In this document: piece by piece, positions 1 through 10,190 of the stretch
Numbering within the stretch: the stretch's first letter is position 1
Layout of the letters: each line of letters starts with the position of its first letter
Assembly (NCBI RefSeq): GCF_000236905.1
Contig: NC_016522.1
Coordinates: 930,001-994,000 of the forward strand
Direction of reading: 5' to 3'
DNA length: 64,000 bases
From: Tetrapisispora phaffii CBS 4417
Taxonomy: Eukaryota; Ascomycota; Saccharomycetes; Saccharomycetales; Saccharomycetaceae
Program-made: the position numbers and the translations under genes
The notes under the pieces: model-generated
Database searches by the model: none
What the model was told of the DNA's origin: nothing
The model's input: only the letters and a program-made list of their open reading frames with translations

Positions 1-1296
1 TGATAACTTTCAAATATATATAAAAATATTAAGTGCCACAGTGAAGATACTAAGCCTGGATGTTACTTTTCGGTTGGTATATGGAAGACTAGTATAAACC
101 GATATTTCAATAGATTAGATGTATCAGGTAAAACAAGAGAGTTTAAAATCACACATGTTTCGGATATACTGATATAATTTGAATAATTTCTGTTATAGTC
201 TATTTGCTGATAGACTTGAGTAATACTGGCAAAGAAATACAATTATAGGATATGGATTATTTAGGCATTTTTAGAAAATGACAGCAATGGTAACTTCAAC
301 TCACATATCACACAACATATAGGTGTGTATATAAGAGGTGTATGTCTGTGTGCCAAAGCTAATTTTAGATACCTCTTGTAACATTTTCTTATTCGTTAAC
401 AAGCTGAATTCCGAGATGATAATCCAAAATTCTATTCCCTTGCTCAATATGTCATTACAATATTGAGTTCTCGTTGCAATGTAAATCATTATATTTCTGA
501 GTTTTCGTCCTTTCCTCTTCTTCATTTCAAGAGTACATAAATAACTCATTTATTTATACATATTGTTTTATGTCGGGATCCAATTCATCGTAAGCTGACA
601 CATTTTTCGTTGCAACGTATTTTCTGGTGGTTGTTGATTGATAAAGTCAAATCTTCATAGATAAATAACCAACGTCACATTTCTCAGCATCTATAATGTA
701 ACAGCGTGTCCAACGGAGATCCAAATAATATAAGAACGAATGAATAGCTATTATTAATCCCAAGTGTAGTGATTAAATTCAGTCCATAAATCTGTCCGAA
801 TTAATGTAGTATATGTGACAGAACTAAGTGCTCAATAGTTTGGTTCACCGATTGATCACTTACTGATTGGAAAGAAGGTTCAGAGAACAATCTTCCAGAT
901 GATAGATGAAAACTTTACACTACAATATATATTGCTAAGTGATAAACACAGATCTACAATACAGTACTAATTATCTTAGGAGAATGACTGAAAACGTAAT
1001 GTGTTCACTCAAGTACGAGATAAACTCACATAGAATTTGGTCATCAAAATTCTACATAGAATTGTATTAAATATATCAATAAAAGGACCAATCCATTATT
1101 GAACTATTACGAAGATGGACTACTCGAAAGCAACTAAAGCGACTAATGGCACTACCTCAGAAGTTGGCACTAGCCAATATAAGCTTGTTTCTCCACAAAA
1201 TGCCGACGTATAGATTATTAATCAAAGAATCCCATTATTTATATTCTATCGGTGCATTATTGTGTTAGTGTTGAACAATGAATCATAAGAAATTGA
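1..1296. other. Intergenic, no gene recognised
   Basis: AT-rich sequence upstream of the tandem tRNA pair. Open frames here are short, lack similarity to anything I know, and look random. No LTR with paired termini could be delimited. A 14-mer (CTTGTTTCTCCACA, about 1178-1191) recurs near 51660-51675, which may hint at old repeat debris. Confidence 0.5.
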
Positions 1297-1368
1297 GCTC
1301 GCGTGGCGTAATGGCAACGCGTCTGACTTCTAATCAGAAGATTGAGGGTTCGACCCCCTCCGTGAGTG
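1297..1368 (+). tRNA. tRNA-Arg (UCU)
   Basis: A 72-nt cloverleaf with acceptor GCTCGCG/CGTGAGT, an anticodon arm with loop CTTCTAA (anticodon TCT), and T-arm GGTTCGACCCC. It is near-identical to the yeast arginine tRNA for AGA codons. No T-run follows it directly, and tRNA-Asp starts 19 nt downstream, so the two are probably transcribed together by RNA polymerase III. Confidence 0.96.
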
Positions 1369-1387
1369 CTTGCTTTCTTTCATGCAA

Positions 1388-1459
1388 TCCGGGATAGTTT
1401 AATGGTTAGAATCCGCGCTTGTCGCGTGCGGGATCGGGGTTCAATTCCCCGTTCCGGAG
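1388..1459 (+). tRNA. tRNA-Asp (GUC)
   Basis: A 72-nt cloverleaf with acceptor TCCGGGA/TTCCGGA, anticodon GTC in CTTGTCGC, and T-arm GGGGTTCAATTCCCC. Second member of the tandem pair with tRNA-Arg. In S. cerevisiae the same Arg-Asp pair is made as a dimeric precursor from the upstream promoter. Confidence 0.96.
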
Positions 1460-1460
1460 A

Positions 1461-1467
1461 TTTTTTT
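1461..1467 (+). terminator. RNA polymerase III terminator of the tRNA-Arg/Asp pair
   Basis: A run of seven T begins two bases after the tRNA-Asp discriminator base. It is the first T-run of at least five after the start of tRNA-Arg. Confidence 0.85.
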
Positions 1468-1641
1468 AATCTTCTGTCTATAAGAAGATATATATATATT
1501 CATTGAAAAGAATTATTAGTTTCACTACTTAAAGCAATTAGAGAATATGCTTAGAGAGCAGTTGTTCATAGTTATTGGTCCTTAGTGCAACATTTTTTAA
1601 CAGCAGCTATCAGACAGGAAGTGCCAGTATATCGTAATCCA

Positions 1642-2248
1642 ATGCCAAAGATAATTTTGCCTTCTAAGGTAAATTTATCTCCTGATTCGATTTTTTTGAA
1701 ACCTTGGATTAAAGAGTTTATTGAAGATGGAAAAAAAAACTCAATTGGTAAAATTGGTAACTTGGATGAACTTTTGAATAACACCAATGTTAAACTCCAA
1801 TTGATATTGAAGTATCCTAATCAATTGGTTAAATTAACGAATATCTATAATATTTTAAATTATTGCGTATTTGGCTCTATAAGAGATAACAAACATCAAT
1901 TGCTTAGTTGAGTTTACAAGCAATTGTGTATCCAACTTTGAAAGAAATTATAAGATTAGAATTACTGATCAAACAAAGAATTGTTTGTTTCTAATAGGAG
2001 ATTGCATCATTAAATATGTCACCCATGATGAATTATTGAAAAATTTTAAGATCGATCCATTACAATTTGATAATCACATTGGTATTACTGAATATTTTGA
2101 TTTTAAGAAGTATGGTTATATATTGTCAGAAAGAAGATTTAATCGACTGTACCCGATTTTACAAGTCAATCAAGTGATGATATTTGATTGGGATCAAGTC
2201 GTGACATTTGAAAACTATCCTTTTGTTTATTCGCAGATACCATATTAA
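1642..2248 (+). CDS. EST3: Est3 telomerase subunit, expressed through a +1 frameshift
   Basis: Regulatory subunit of the telomerase holoenzyme, a nuclear protein with a TPP1-like OB fold (family knowledge). Two overlapping frames encode it. The first runs from ATG 1642 to a TGA at 1909-1911. The second is open through that point and stops at 2246-2248. At the junction lies CTT AGT T (1903-1909), the same +1 slippery heptamer used by S. cerevisiae EST3. Slipping from CTT to GTT, skipping A1906, joins 88 and 113 codons into 201 residues (S. cerevisiae 181). Similarity to Est3 spans both halves: an N-terminal MPKIILPSK with FLKPWIK, a VSNFER stretch just after the shift, and a C-terminal VNQ-FDWDQV-PFVY block. 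The first in-frame ATG is 1642. In S. cerevisiae EST3 also neighbours DOT5. A plain pseudogene is unlikely because there is only one break and it sits exactly on the known site. Confidence 0.93.
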
Positions 2249-2870
2249 GTATGTATTACATAATATGTATAATATGTAATATTGTTATCCAGAATATTCA
2301 CCAATATTAAACATAGCCAATTGGCATTTTGCATAATATTTATTTTTTTTATTCAGAACATAGTAGCAACAAAAGCTTGTACCGCAACGTCAAAACATTT
2401 AATAGTGCAAGACAATACTTAAAACTCTAGTGCTATATATATGTACGTATGTATGCGTATAGTACTGTATTTATTTTAATATATTGGCCTTCTGATCATT
2501 ACCCATCGACCTTCTTATACTTTACCACGTATCATGTGACCGATAATCAATTAATTTCAAGTTCTTTAAAATTCGTTAAGTTTCAAAAATTGGTATAGTA
2601 AAAAGAATATTGAAATTCTATAAAACAATCGATAAATGGTAAGTAATTATAAGCTTACAAAGTAATGGATAGCCTAGTGAACTCTATTTCTCACGCTCGT
2701 TCCGTTCTTTGGAAATTTATAACTCATTAAAATTGAAAATCAGATCTCTAAATTAAATCAACTTAGATAATTGTTTGAAATCGTTTTGGTTAAACCCTCG
2801 AAATAAAATCAATTTAGTGAATATAAAGTTTGATCACGTTACATAACTATAGAGTCTTGAGAATTTGAAG
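2249..2870. other. Intergenic between EST3 and APM1
   Basis: 622 bp of AT-rich sequence holding the EST3 3' end and the APM1 promoter. No RNA gene or element recognised. Confidence 0.5.
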
Positions 2871-4235
2871 ATGGTTTCAGGAATTTATTTTTGTGATAAT
2901 GCTGGTAAACCAATTCTAGCAAGAAGATACAGAGATGATATTTCAATAAATGCTATTGATAATTTTTCACAGTTGTTGTTGCAATTGGAAGAAGAAACAG
3001 GTGTCATCCCGCCATGCATTATGCATAAAGGTATTCATTATCTTTTTATCAAGCATTCTGATATATATGTTGTTGCATTAACTACCTCATATCAAACAAA
3101 TGTTGCCCAGATTTTTATGTTTTTACATCAGTTAGTGGAAGTATTAGAAGAATATGTTAAAATAGTAGTGGAAGAATCAGTTAGAGATAACTTTGTTATT
3201 ATTTATGAACTATTAGATGAAATGATGGATTTTGGTATTCCACAAATTACTGAGACTAAAATGCTGAAAAAATATATTACGCAAAAATCATTTAAATTAA
3301 TAAAAACTTCAACTTCGAAGAAGAAGAAGAACGCAGCAAGGCCACCTGCTGAATTAACAAATTCAGTTAGTTGGAGACCAGAAGGTATCACTTATAAGAA
3401 GAATGAAGCATTTTTAGACATTATTGAGTCTATTAATATGTTAGTAACACAACAGGGCCAAGTATTGAGATCGGAAATTGTGGGTGCAGTAAGAGTAAGA
3501 TCACGTTTATCAGGTATGCCTGATTTGAAACTAGGGATTAATGACAGAGGTATATTTTCTAATTATTTGGAAGAAAATAACGTTGATGGAAGTAGTTCAT
3601 CAACTCCTATCCCAGAAGGTGTCGAAGATAAAAAGCCACAAATTGAACTTGAAGATTTGAAGTTCCATCAATGTGTCAGACTAAGTAAATTTGAAAATGA
3701 AAAAATAATTACATTTATTCCACCTGACGGAGAATTTGATTTGATGAATTATAGATTGACTACTCCTATAAAGCCGCTGATATGGTGTGATGTAAATATT
3801 CAAGTGCATTCAAAATCAAGAATAGAAATCCATTGTAGAGCAAAAGCTCAAATTAAGAAAAAGTCTATTGCAAATAACGTCGAAATATTAATACCAGTAC
3901 CAGATGATGCTGATACGCCACAATTTAGATATTCACATGGTTCAATTAAATGGTTACCTGAAAAAAATGCTATTTTATGGAAACTAAGAAGTTTCGCAGG
4001 TGGCAAAGAATATTCTATGTCTGCTCAATTGCATTTACCTTCAGTTGATGGTGTAGAACCACCAAAGGTTAGAAGGCCCGTTCAAGTTAAATTTCAAATT
4101 CCATACTTTACTACTTCTGGAATTCAAGTACGTTATTTGAAAGTAAACGAACCAAAGCTACAATATAAGAGTTATCCTTGGGTTAGATACATTACACAAA
4201 GTGGAGAAGATTATACTATAAGGCTGAATAAATAG
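2871..4235 (+). CDS. APM1: AP-1 clathrin adaptor mu subunit
   Basis: Medium (mu1) chain of the AP-1 complex that sorts clathrin-coated cargo at the trans-Golgi and endosomes. 454 residues (S. cerevisiae Apm1 475). The N-terminal longin-like adaptor domain starts MVSGIYFCDNAGKPI and covers about residues 1-140. A variable linker with a lysine run follows. The C-terminal mu-homology domain, which binds tyrosine-based cargo signals, covers about 175-454 (SWRPEGI near its start, YPWVRYITQSGEDY near its end). An upstream TTG would add two residues, so the ATG at 2871 is taken. APM1 is a better fit than APM2 because of the compact length and the typical mu1 start. Confidence 0.93.
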   Translation: MVSGIYFCDNAGKPILARRYRDDISINAIDNFSQLLLQLEEETGVIPPCIMHKGIHYLFIKHSDIYVVALTTSYQTNVAQIFMFLHQLVEVLEEYVKIVVEESVRDNFVIIYELLDEMMDFGIPQITETKMLKKYITQKSFKLIKTSTSKKKKNAARPPAELTNSVSWRPEGITYKKNEAFLDIIESINMLVTQQGQVLRSEIVGAVRVRSRLSGMPDLKLGINDRGIFSNYLEENNVDGSSSSTPIPEGVEDKKPQIELEDLKFHQCVRLSKFENEKIITFIPPDGEFDLMNYRLTTPIKPLIWCDVNIQVHSKSRIEIHCRAKAQIKKKSIANNVEILIPVPDDADTPQFRYSHGSIKWLPEKNAILWKLRSFAGGKEYSMSAQLHLPSVDGVEPPKVRRPVQVKFQIPYFTTSGIQVRYLKVNEPKLQYKSYPWVRYITQSGEDYTIRLNK

Positions 4236-4431
4236 TAGATATATATATCTGCGCCTTACTTATATTTTGAAGAATAAGGAGATTAGAATAAAATAGAATG
4301 AAATCAGAATATATAAAAATAGATAGATAGATGTCTGTACTTTTTAATATTGTTTGTTTTCGATAGTATAAAATTAATTGTTAGGATATGCGATACGTTA
4401 GTTTATGAGGATTTTGGAACCGCTCTTCTAT

Positions 4432-5061
4432 TCATAACTCCTTAACTAGATCTAAAATTTCTTTCTTGCTCTCAGTAATACTTACTTCAGGGGAAACTTT
4501 AACCCTTTTCAATTTTAATTTACCATCAACAAAAATGAAATAAGATCTAATAATACCACTTGGCTTCTTTTTGCACCCTAGGATAGTTATCAATTTTTTT
4601 TCTGTATCACATAACAAATCGTATGGTAAATTTTGTTTAGTTTTAAAATGTTTTTGTGCAGTAATGGAATCACCACTCAAACCCAATATTAAAGAATATT
4701 TCTTCAAATCATCGAAATTATCTCTAAAGCCACAAGCTTGTCTAGTACAACCTGGAGTACTAGCTCTTGGATAAACAAATATAGTAATTATTTTGTTTTT
4801 CTGGGCTAAATCTCTCAAGGACAACTCTTCACCTTCTTGATTCTCTAATGTTAAATCAGGGATTTCATCTCCAACTTGAATCTCCTCATAGTCATCCTTT
4901 TGGGTTTCCTTTAAATCAGTCTCGATCTTTGAAACCGATAACGTTTTCTTCACTGTCGTTTTGGCTTTCTTGCTCACTTTTGAGCTGTGTTCAGCCTTCA
5001 CATCAGCTTGATGGATAATTTTCTTGTTGGCAATTCTGCTTGATCTTCTCACTTCAGTCAT
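4432..5061 (-). CDS. DOT5: Nuclear thiol peroxidase (PrxQ/BCP type)
   Basis: Thioredoxin-dependent peroxiredoxin reducing alkyl hydroperoxides in the nucleus; overexpression disturbs telomeric silencing in S. cerevisiae. 209 residues (S. cerevisiae 215). Residues 1-60 are Lys/Arg-rich with KKAKTTVKK-like patches, consistent with nuclear import. The peroxiredoxin fold follows from about residue 60 (VGDEIPDLTLENQEG). The peroxidatic cysteine is in STPGCT and the resolving cysteine lies five residues on in ACGFRD, the PrxQ arrangement. It is transcribed away from HEM14; their roughly 1-kb gap holds both promoters. Confidence 0.95.
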   Translation of the reverse strand: MTEVRRSSRIANKKIIHQADVKAEHSSKVSKKAKTTVKKTLSVSKIETDLKETQKDDYEEIQVGDEIPDLTLENQEGEELSLRDLAQKNKIITIFVYPRASTPGCTRQACGFRDNFDDLKKYSLILGLSGDSITAQKHFKTKQNLPYDLLCDTEKKLITILGCKKKPSGIIRSYFIFVDGKLKLKRVKVSPEVSITESKKEILDLVKEL

Positions 5062-6054
5062 CTCGTCTTGTTAGTCTGCTACTGATAATTACAATAATCT
5101 GACCCCTTTCTAAAATATATTTCAAATATATATGTAAAAGTAAATAATAATTGAAACATTTAGTTGCATCTTCATATATTCCTTTATCTGAAACTTTTAA
5201 AAGTTAATAAAAGCTTCCCATTTAAGAAATTCAAAAAAAACACAGGAAACACAAGAAAAAACAAGAAACACCAGAAGATATTGATTCATAGTGTCTGATC
5301 CATATTCAGTTCAACTCTATCGCAATTAATGGCTCGATTGATAAAAAGTAAGTACTCAATCGTTGGCAATTGACCTGCTTATAAATCAACAAGTTTTGGG
5401 ATCTAACCAAAGAACTGAACTTGAACAATACTCCTTGTAAAAAAAAGGTTGCAAAATGGAGAAATGTTGTGAGGTACTTAACACCATACAATATTGTTTT
5501 AAATAGTACATAAATATTATATCAAACAACTCCAACGACTTAAAGATTCAACTTGAAAATTCAGCTCGAGAATAAATTGCTTGTTAGTGAAACTTTTCAC
5601 TGATCTTGAGATTAAAGGGAATTGTGAGAGCTTATTCAATGCTAGAGCTTGTGGGAATAAAAAGAGAAAACGTTGACTAGTTCAAAGTTTGAAGGTGATT
5701 GTACTATAAACGAGTACGTTATTTGAATACTTAATTTTTTTAACTCAGATTAAGCTGTAGGATCGTATTATGTTCGAAAGTGAAAAATGACAATGCTTTC
5801 GAAAATGTGAGCCTAAACGATATCAATTTTGAGATGAATTTAATATATAATGTTAGAAGTTCAATTAATGAAACTCTTTATAATAATGATTAAACGGATA
5901 TTCTAGTGAGTAGAGTAGTTACTTGTATTACTGGAGATCTTATACACACAAAAAAGGTGATCTATGCCAATTGTTTTATCATTTAAAAAGATATTGATTA
6001 TATAGTATTAAGTTGAAGTTAAAGGAAAAGAATTATTTGTCATTAATATAAAAA
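5062..6054. other. Divergent promoter region DOT5/HEM14
   Basis: 993 bp between two divergent start codons. AT-rich; contains only a random-looking 61-codon frame. No factor site could be assigned with confidence. Confidence 0.5.
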
Positions 6055-7671
6055 ATGGCATTAGCTAATTTTACTAAATTGAAATCTAACAGCTCCATAG
6101 CTGTCGTTGGAAGTGGTGTTTCAGGTTTGACATTTACTTATTTTTTGAACAAATTGAGACCAGATTTGAAAATTACCATTCTTGATGAGCAAAAGAAAAA
6201 TGGTGGTTGGTTATACTCTTACAAATTTCAAGATTCGAATGATAATAATAAAGATGTCATGTTGGAGAAAGGACCAAGAACATTAAGAGGTAAATCTCTT
6301 GGTACTGCTATTATAATTGATATTATTAAAAAATTAGAACAATTTGAAAAAGTACAAACTATCTCACCTCTATCAGATGCCAACAAGAAATTTTTATTAG
6401 ACGTTAATAACAACTTAGTTAAAGTTCCAAATAAAATTTTAAGTTTCGATAGTATTAATTTATTATTCTTTAATTCATTAGGTAAAAATATCTTCACCAG
6501 TATTATTGGGGAACCATTTAGAAGCAAAAAAATATTATCAAAGAATGATGATGAGACTGTTTCTAGTTTTCTAAACAGACGATTTGGTAAATCTAATTCA
6601 GTGAGTAATAATTTGATGAGTGCAATTTATCATGGTATTTATGCAGACGACTTAAATAGAATGTCATTAAAAAAACAAATCCAGCATTGTTCAATGTTAG
6701 AAAGAACGTATGGATCAATTATTAAATCATTGTTTTCAAGTGATTCCAGCTCAAATGCTGTGCAAGAACAAACTGAATTGACTAGATATGATCAACATTT
6801 TAATAACAAAAATAGTGAGATTTTTAAATTAAATAAACAATTAGAAAAGTTTCCAATGTTAGGAATAACTGGTGGTTTGCAAAGCTTTCCGAACATGATT
6901 TCTAATTATTTGGTTAATAAATGTTTACCGAACGTTAAGATTATTCGTGAAGCTCGTGTTGATAATATAGAGGATTCAAAGGATAAAGTGATTTTGAATT
7001 TTGATGACGAAAAAAATAAACCTATGGAATTTGATCATGTTAGAGTCACTAGTAATCCAATGAAATTGAAAAGCTTTTTCAAAGGATCAAAAGAAATTGA
7101 AGAAAAATTGAGAAATTACAATTCTGTTACAACATTATTAGTGAATTATTACTTACCAAATAAGGATGTCATAAAATCAAGATATCATAGTTTCGGTTAT
7201 TTAGTTCCACAAGCTAATGAGAACAAAAATAGTTTATTAGGTGTTATTTTTGATTCAGTTATTGAAAAAAACTTTCAATCGTTAGAAAAAGGCAAAAACA
7301 TTGTTCCAAATGAATATACAAAATTGACATTGATGATGGGAGGACATTATTTAGAGAAAAAAAATTATACCGAAACTCAAATCAATGATAGTCAATATTG
7401 GATTTCAAATGCTAAAGATTGTTTGAGTAAACATTTAGGAATTGATAAACAAGATTTGGATAATGGTCATTTTGAATTCACAGTTGCTAAAAATGGTATT
7501 CCTCAGTATTTTGTTGGGTACATGGAATGGGCCAATGATTTTGAGAAGTTAATAAGTGATACTTATAACAATAAGGTCTCATTGGGTGGTATGGGATTCT
7601 CAAGGGGACCAGGCGTTCCAGATGTCGTTGTTGACAGTCTAGATAATGCTATTAAGTTGAGTGGTAAATAA
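6055..7671 (+). CDS. HEM14: Protoporphyrinogen oxidase (heme biosynthesis)
   Basis: Mitochondrial inner-membrane FAD enzyme oxidising protoporphyrinogen IX to protoporphyrin IX, the penultimate step of heme synthesis. 538 residues (S. cerevisiae 539). An N-terminal dinucleotide-binding motif VVGSGVSGLTF (about residues 17-27) is followed by LDEQKKNGGWLYS, typical of the flavin amine-oxidoreductase superfamily. The C-terminal FAD-contact segment (GGMGFSRGPGVPDVV) is present near residue 515. The neighbouring DOT5 (YIL010W) and HEM14 (YER014W) lie on duplicated sister regions in S. cerevisiae, so their adjacency looks ancestral. Confidence 0.95.
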   Translation: MALANFTKLKSNSSIAVVGSGVSGLTFTYFLNKLRPDLKITILDEQKKNGGWLYSYKFQDSNDNNKDVMLEKGPRTLRGKSLGTAIIIDIIKKLEQFEKVQTISPLSDANKKFLLDVNNNLVKVPNKILSFDSINLLFFNSLGKNIFTSIIGEPFRSKKILSKNDDETVSSFLNRRFGKSNSVSNNLMSAIYHGIYADDLNRMSLKKQIQHCSMLERTYGSIIKSLFSSDSSSNAVQEQTELTRYDQHFNNKNSEIFKLNKQLEKFPMLGITGGLQSFPNMISNYLVNKCLPNVKIIREARVDNIEDSKDKVILNFDDEKNKPMEFDHVRVTSNPMKLKSFFKGSKEIEEKLRNYNSVTTLLVNYYLPNKDVIKSRYHSFGYLVPQANENKNSLLGVIFDSVIEKNFQSLEKGKNIVPNEYTKLTLMMGGHYLEKKNYTETQINDSQYWISNAKDCLSKHLGIDKQDLDNGHFEFTVAKNGIPQYFVGYMEWANDFEKLISDTYNNKVSLGGMGFSRGPGVPDVVVDSLDNAIKLSGK

Positions 7672-8207
7672 ATGTAAAAAAATAGTTTACAACAGGCCAT
7701 AGATTTATTTAATTATTTATTAATTTAATTTGTTCATAGCAAGTTATATAGCAAGTGCATGAAATGAAGTGTATGAAAATTGTAACTAGGACAAGAGAAT
7801 TTAAATCCCATCTATTAATTTATTTATTTTATGTGTTGTTTACATGCACTTACTTGAGAATACCATTTAGTTGTAATATCTTAAATAAAATATACAAAAA
7901 CAAAACATTAAAAAATACAATCTTACTTTTATGATAGAAAAACCATACAACCTATAAAATGAAGGTGACAATTCATAGATCCATACGATAAAGCAGTTCT
8001 TGGAAATCATAATATACCATATTTTATAATTTGTTGTATTACAACCTGAGATAATGTTTAGAAGTGTCACATTTCTCCAGATTTCGAATAATCGGTGATA
8101 TAAAGGGATATACTTCTGGAATTCTAATGTCTTCTCAAGATACCCTTGGCAAGCAACCATAAAGTCCTATTGTTATTCTTTTAGTGGGTCTTTTTATTGG
8201 TATATAG
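7672..8207. other. Intergenic downstream of HEM14
   Basis: 536 bp. A 97-codon ATG frame on the minus strand (7867-8160) has no recognisable similarity and a random composition; I do not call it a gene. Confidence 0.5.
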
Positions 8208-10190
8208 AAGTACTATAACGCATGCTACGCTGCGTACAACTTTGACTTCGACAACTTTATGAAGTTCTGCGACCCAGATACGTTTATGTGCAAGTATGAT
8301 TGGGACAATTGGAATCCGTATGATGAAGTAAAAGAAGAGAGATAGACGAGAAACGATACGGCCTGGAGTCTATCTTCAAAGAACATCCTTACGTATTACA
8401 TTGCAAGAGGCGTGCGGTTCAGCTTGTATTTTGCGTACCCGTTGAGACACTCAGTGCCATCTCTACCCGTTTCATCATGACCAACTACTTGAAGGACCCG
8501 TTGCTTGCAGAGCACTGTGCCAGGTGCTTCTGCTCCCCTGATGTCCCCAAGAAGCAGACCTGTGTTGAGATGGTGAGAATGAACGGACTGTACATATGTC
8601 CTGTTGGAGAACTTGCGGTCATCAAAAATTGGGAGGGTGGAATGTGGAGAGCAGGCAGTTTTGCTGAACTGTCTTCTGATAGCCAATATTTTGATAGAGT
8701 TTGGTTCATCGAAATTTTGAAGGGCTAGAAACCCTTTTCATTGTGACGAATTGAAAAAGGAACTCACAGAGTTTGAAGGTCACTAGGTCTAATGCTTGGG
8801 TTACATGTGGGTAGATGCTTCGATTCAAAACGCTGGATTCAATGGCTAAATTATTAAAGCTGAACAGTAGACTCAATTAAACGGATCGTTAAGTCAGGTA
8901 TTCATAGTACCGACTATTAGGTGGTTTAGTGGACTATGGTTGTTTATTCCTAGATCCCGATAGTCAGGCAACACTAGGAGATAGTACTGAAACTGCAGGA
9001 GCTTTGTCTATATCTGAAATTGAAGCTTTAGATGGTACCATTAGCTATGACAGTGCATCAACGTGTAACGTAATGAGGTATAATGATGACACTGAATGGG
9101 TTGCTTGGATGACAGACAATACTATTAGTGAAGTTAACCAAACATATAAAGGTATAAGTTCAGGTGGCTCTGCTCTTTGGGCGTATAATTACTATTCAGA
9201 TGGCACAGATGTCAATGATGATGACAACTAAGATTGAGGAGTGAATACGGAGACGATGCTTATGTCGATATTATAATTGTGCATCCTCTACTAATAGTTA
9301 GCCGGATAATTTAAGTGCACATTGTGCGTACGAAGACCCGAGCAGATTCATTCTCAACAACTGTACTACCTATAACGACATCATCAAGTCTATTTTAGAT
9401 GACTATGATAACTTTGTTGGTTATTGTGAGGCTTATACAGGATCTTATTATGATGACATGACGGTATATTACGAAGACTAGGTACTTTCACCTGGTGTAT
9501 TGGAAGAATATTTTACGTCAAATAAAACTGTGGTAACTGGTCCAAATCAGCATAAAAGAGAGATACATTTGACCCAAGCATAGCTGAGATTGCAGAATTA
9601 AGATGAGAGCTAAACTTGTCCTCAAACTTTACGTTAACCGAAGGTGCACAGAAGCAGTTCTTATTGCAGCAGATGATCAAGTACAACATGTTTACTTTGC
9701 GAGCTTAAGAGAAGAACGTTTTAGTACAACACTACTTTACATACTAGTGATTTTAAATGAAAATACAGAAAAGGAATCAAATGCCTTCTATAATTATTCT
9801 AGTTTAGGGGTACCTATTGCGGCGGTTGTTGAAAGATCCAAGTCAAAAGATTTGCCCACAATAATCAAGCATATATCCTTTCTGTGGGTACTACTTTAGA
9901 TTCCCATGTTTTATACTCCATGTATCGAAAGGAGCAACTGAAAGTACAACGAATATCGAGCAATCGGTGGACCCTGCTAAAAGTCAAACAGGCAAAGAAG
10001 ACCCATTATGTATGTTTTGGAGTTGTTGAAATTTTAATGGTTTATTCAGAAGTCGGTAGTCTTGCCAATACCACTTACCAAAGGTGGAAAGCAAAAAGCT
10101 GCATATGACAAACTGCTCAATTCAGAGATTGTGTTTGGTATTGTTGGTGTCTTTTCACCAATTTTGGATGAAGTTTTGAAGGGGTAGATT
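8208..10190 (+). pseudogene. Decayed GH18 chitinase / killer-toxin alpha-subunit-like gene
   Basis: Relic of a secreted class V (GH18) chitinase of the group related to the alpha subunit of yeast zymocin-type killer toxins. The clearest piece is 8929-9231: it keeps the C-terminal part of the domain, including TAGALSISEIEAL, a MRYNDDTEWVAW stretch and a GGSALWAY strand comparable to the GG-MVWA end of this chitinase group. A second coherent piece at about 9303-9581 carries paired cysteines and a TSNKTVVTGPNQ segment. An N-terminal-side piece at 8208-8342 is Cys/Trp/Asp-rich. Breaks: stop TAG at 8343-8345, stop TAG after 8728, a frame change between pieces near 9231-9303, an in-frame TAG at 9479-9481 and another at 9581-9583, then mostly closed frames. 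The 5' end and signal peptide are not recognisable and the outer limits are approximate. The relic is non-functional. Alternative: an ordinary non-toxin class V chitinase. Confidence 0.6.

Noticed and set aside
301..549. 82-codon minus-strand frame in the first intergenic region
   Set aside because: Random-looking composition, no recognisable similarity and no conserved neighbour supporting it.
1174..1197. Shared 14-mer with 51660-51675 as evidence of a dispersed repeat
   Set aside because: The match does not extend beyond about 15 bases, so it could be chance in AT-rich DNA.
1585..1641. 5' extension of the first EST3 frame from a GTG
   Set aside because: No ATG. Est3 similarity begins at the ATG at 1642, which gives the expected N-terminus.
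7867..8160. 97-codon minus-strand ATG frame downstream of HEM14
   Set aside because: Aromatic/Ile-rich random composition, no similarity; lies in an intergenic space next to the relic.
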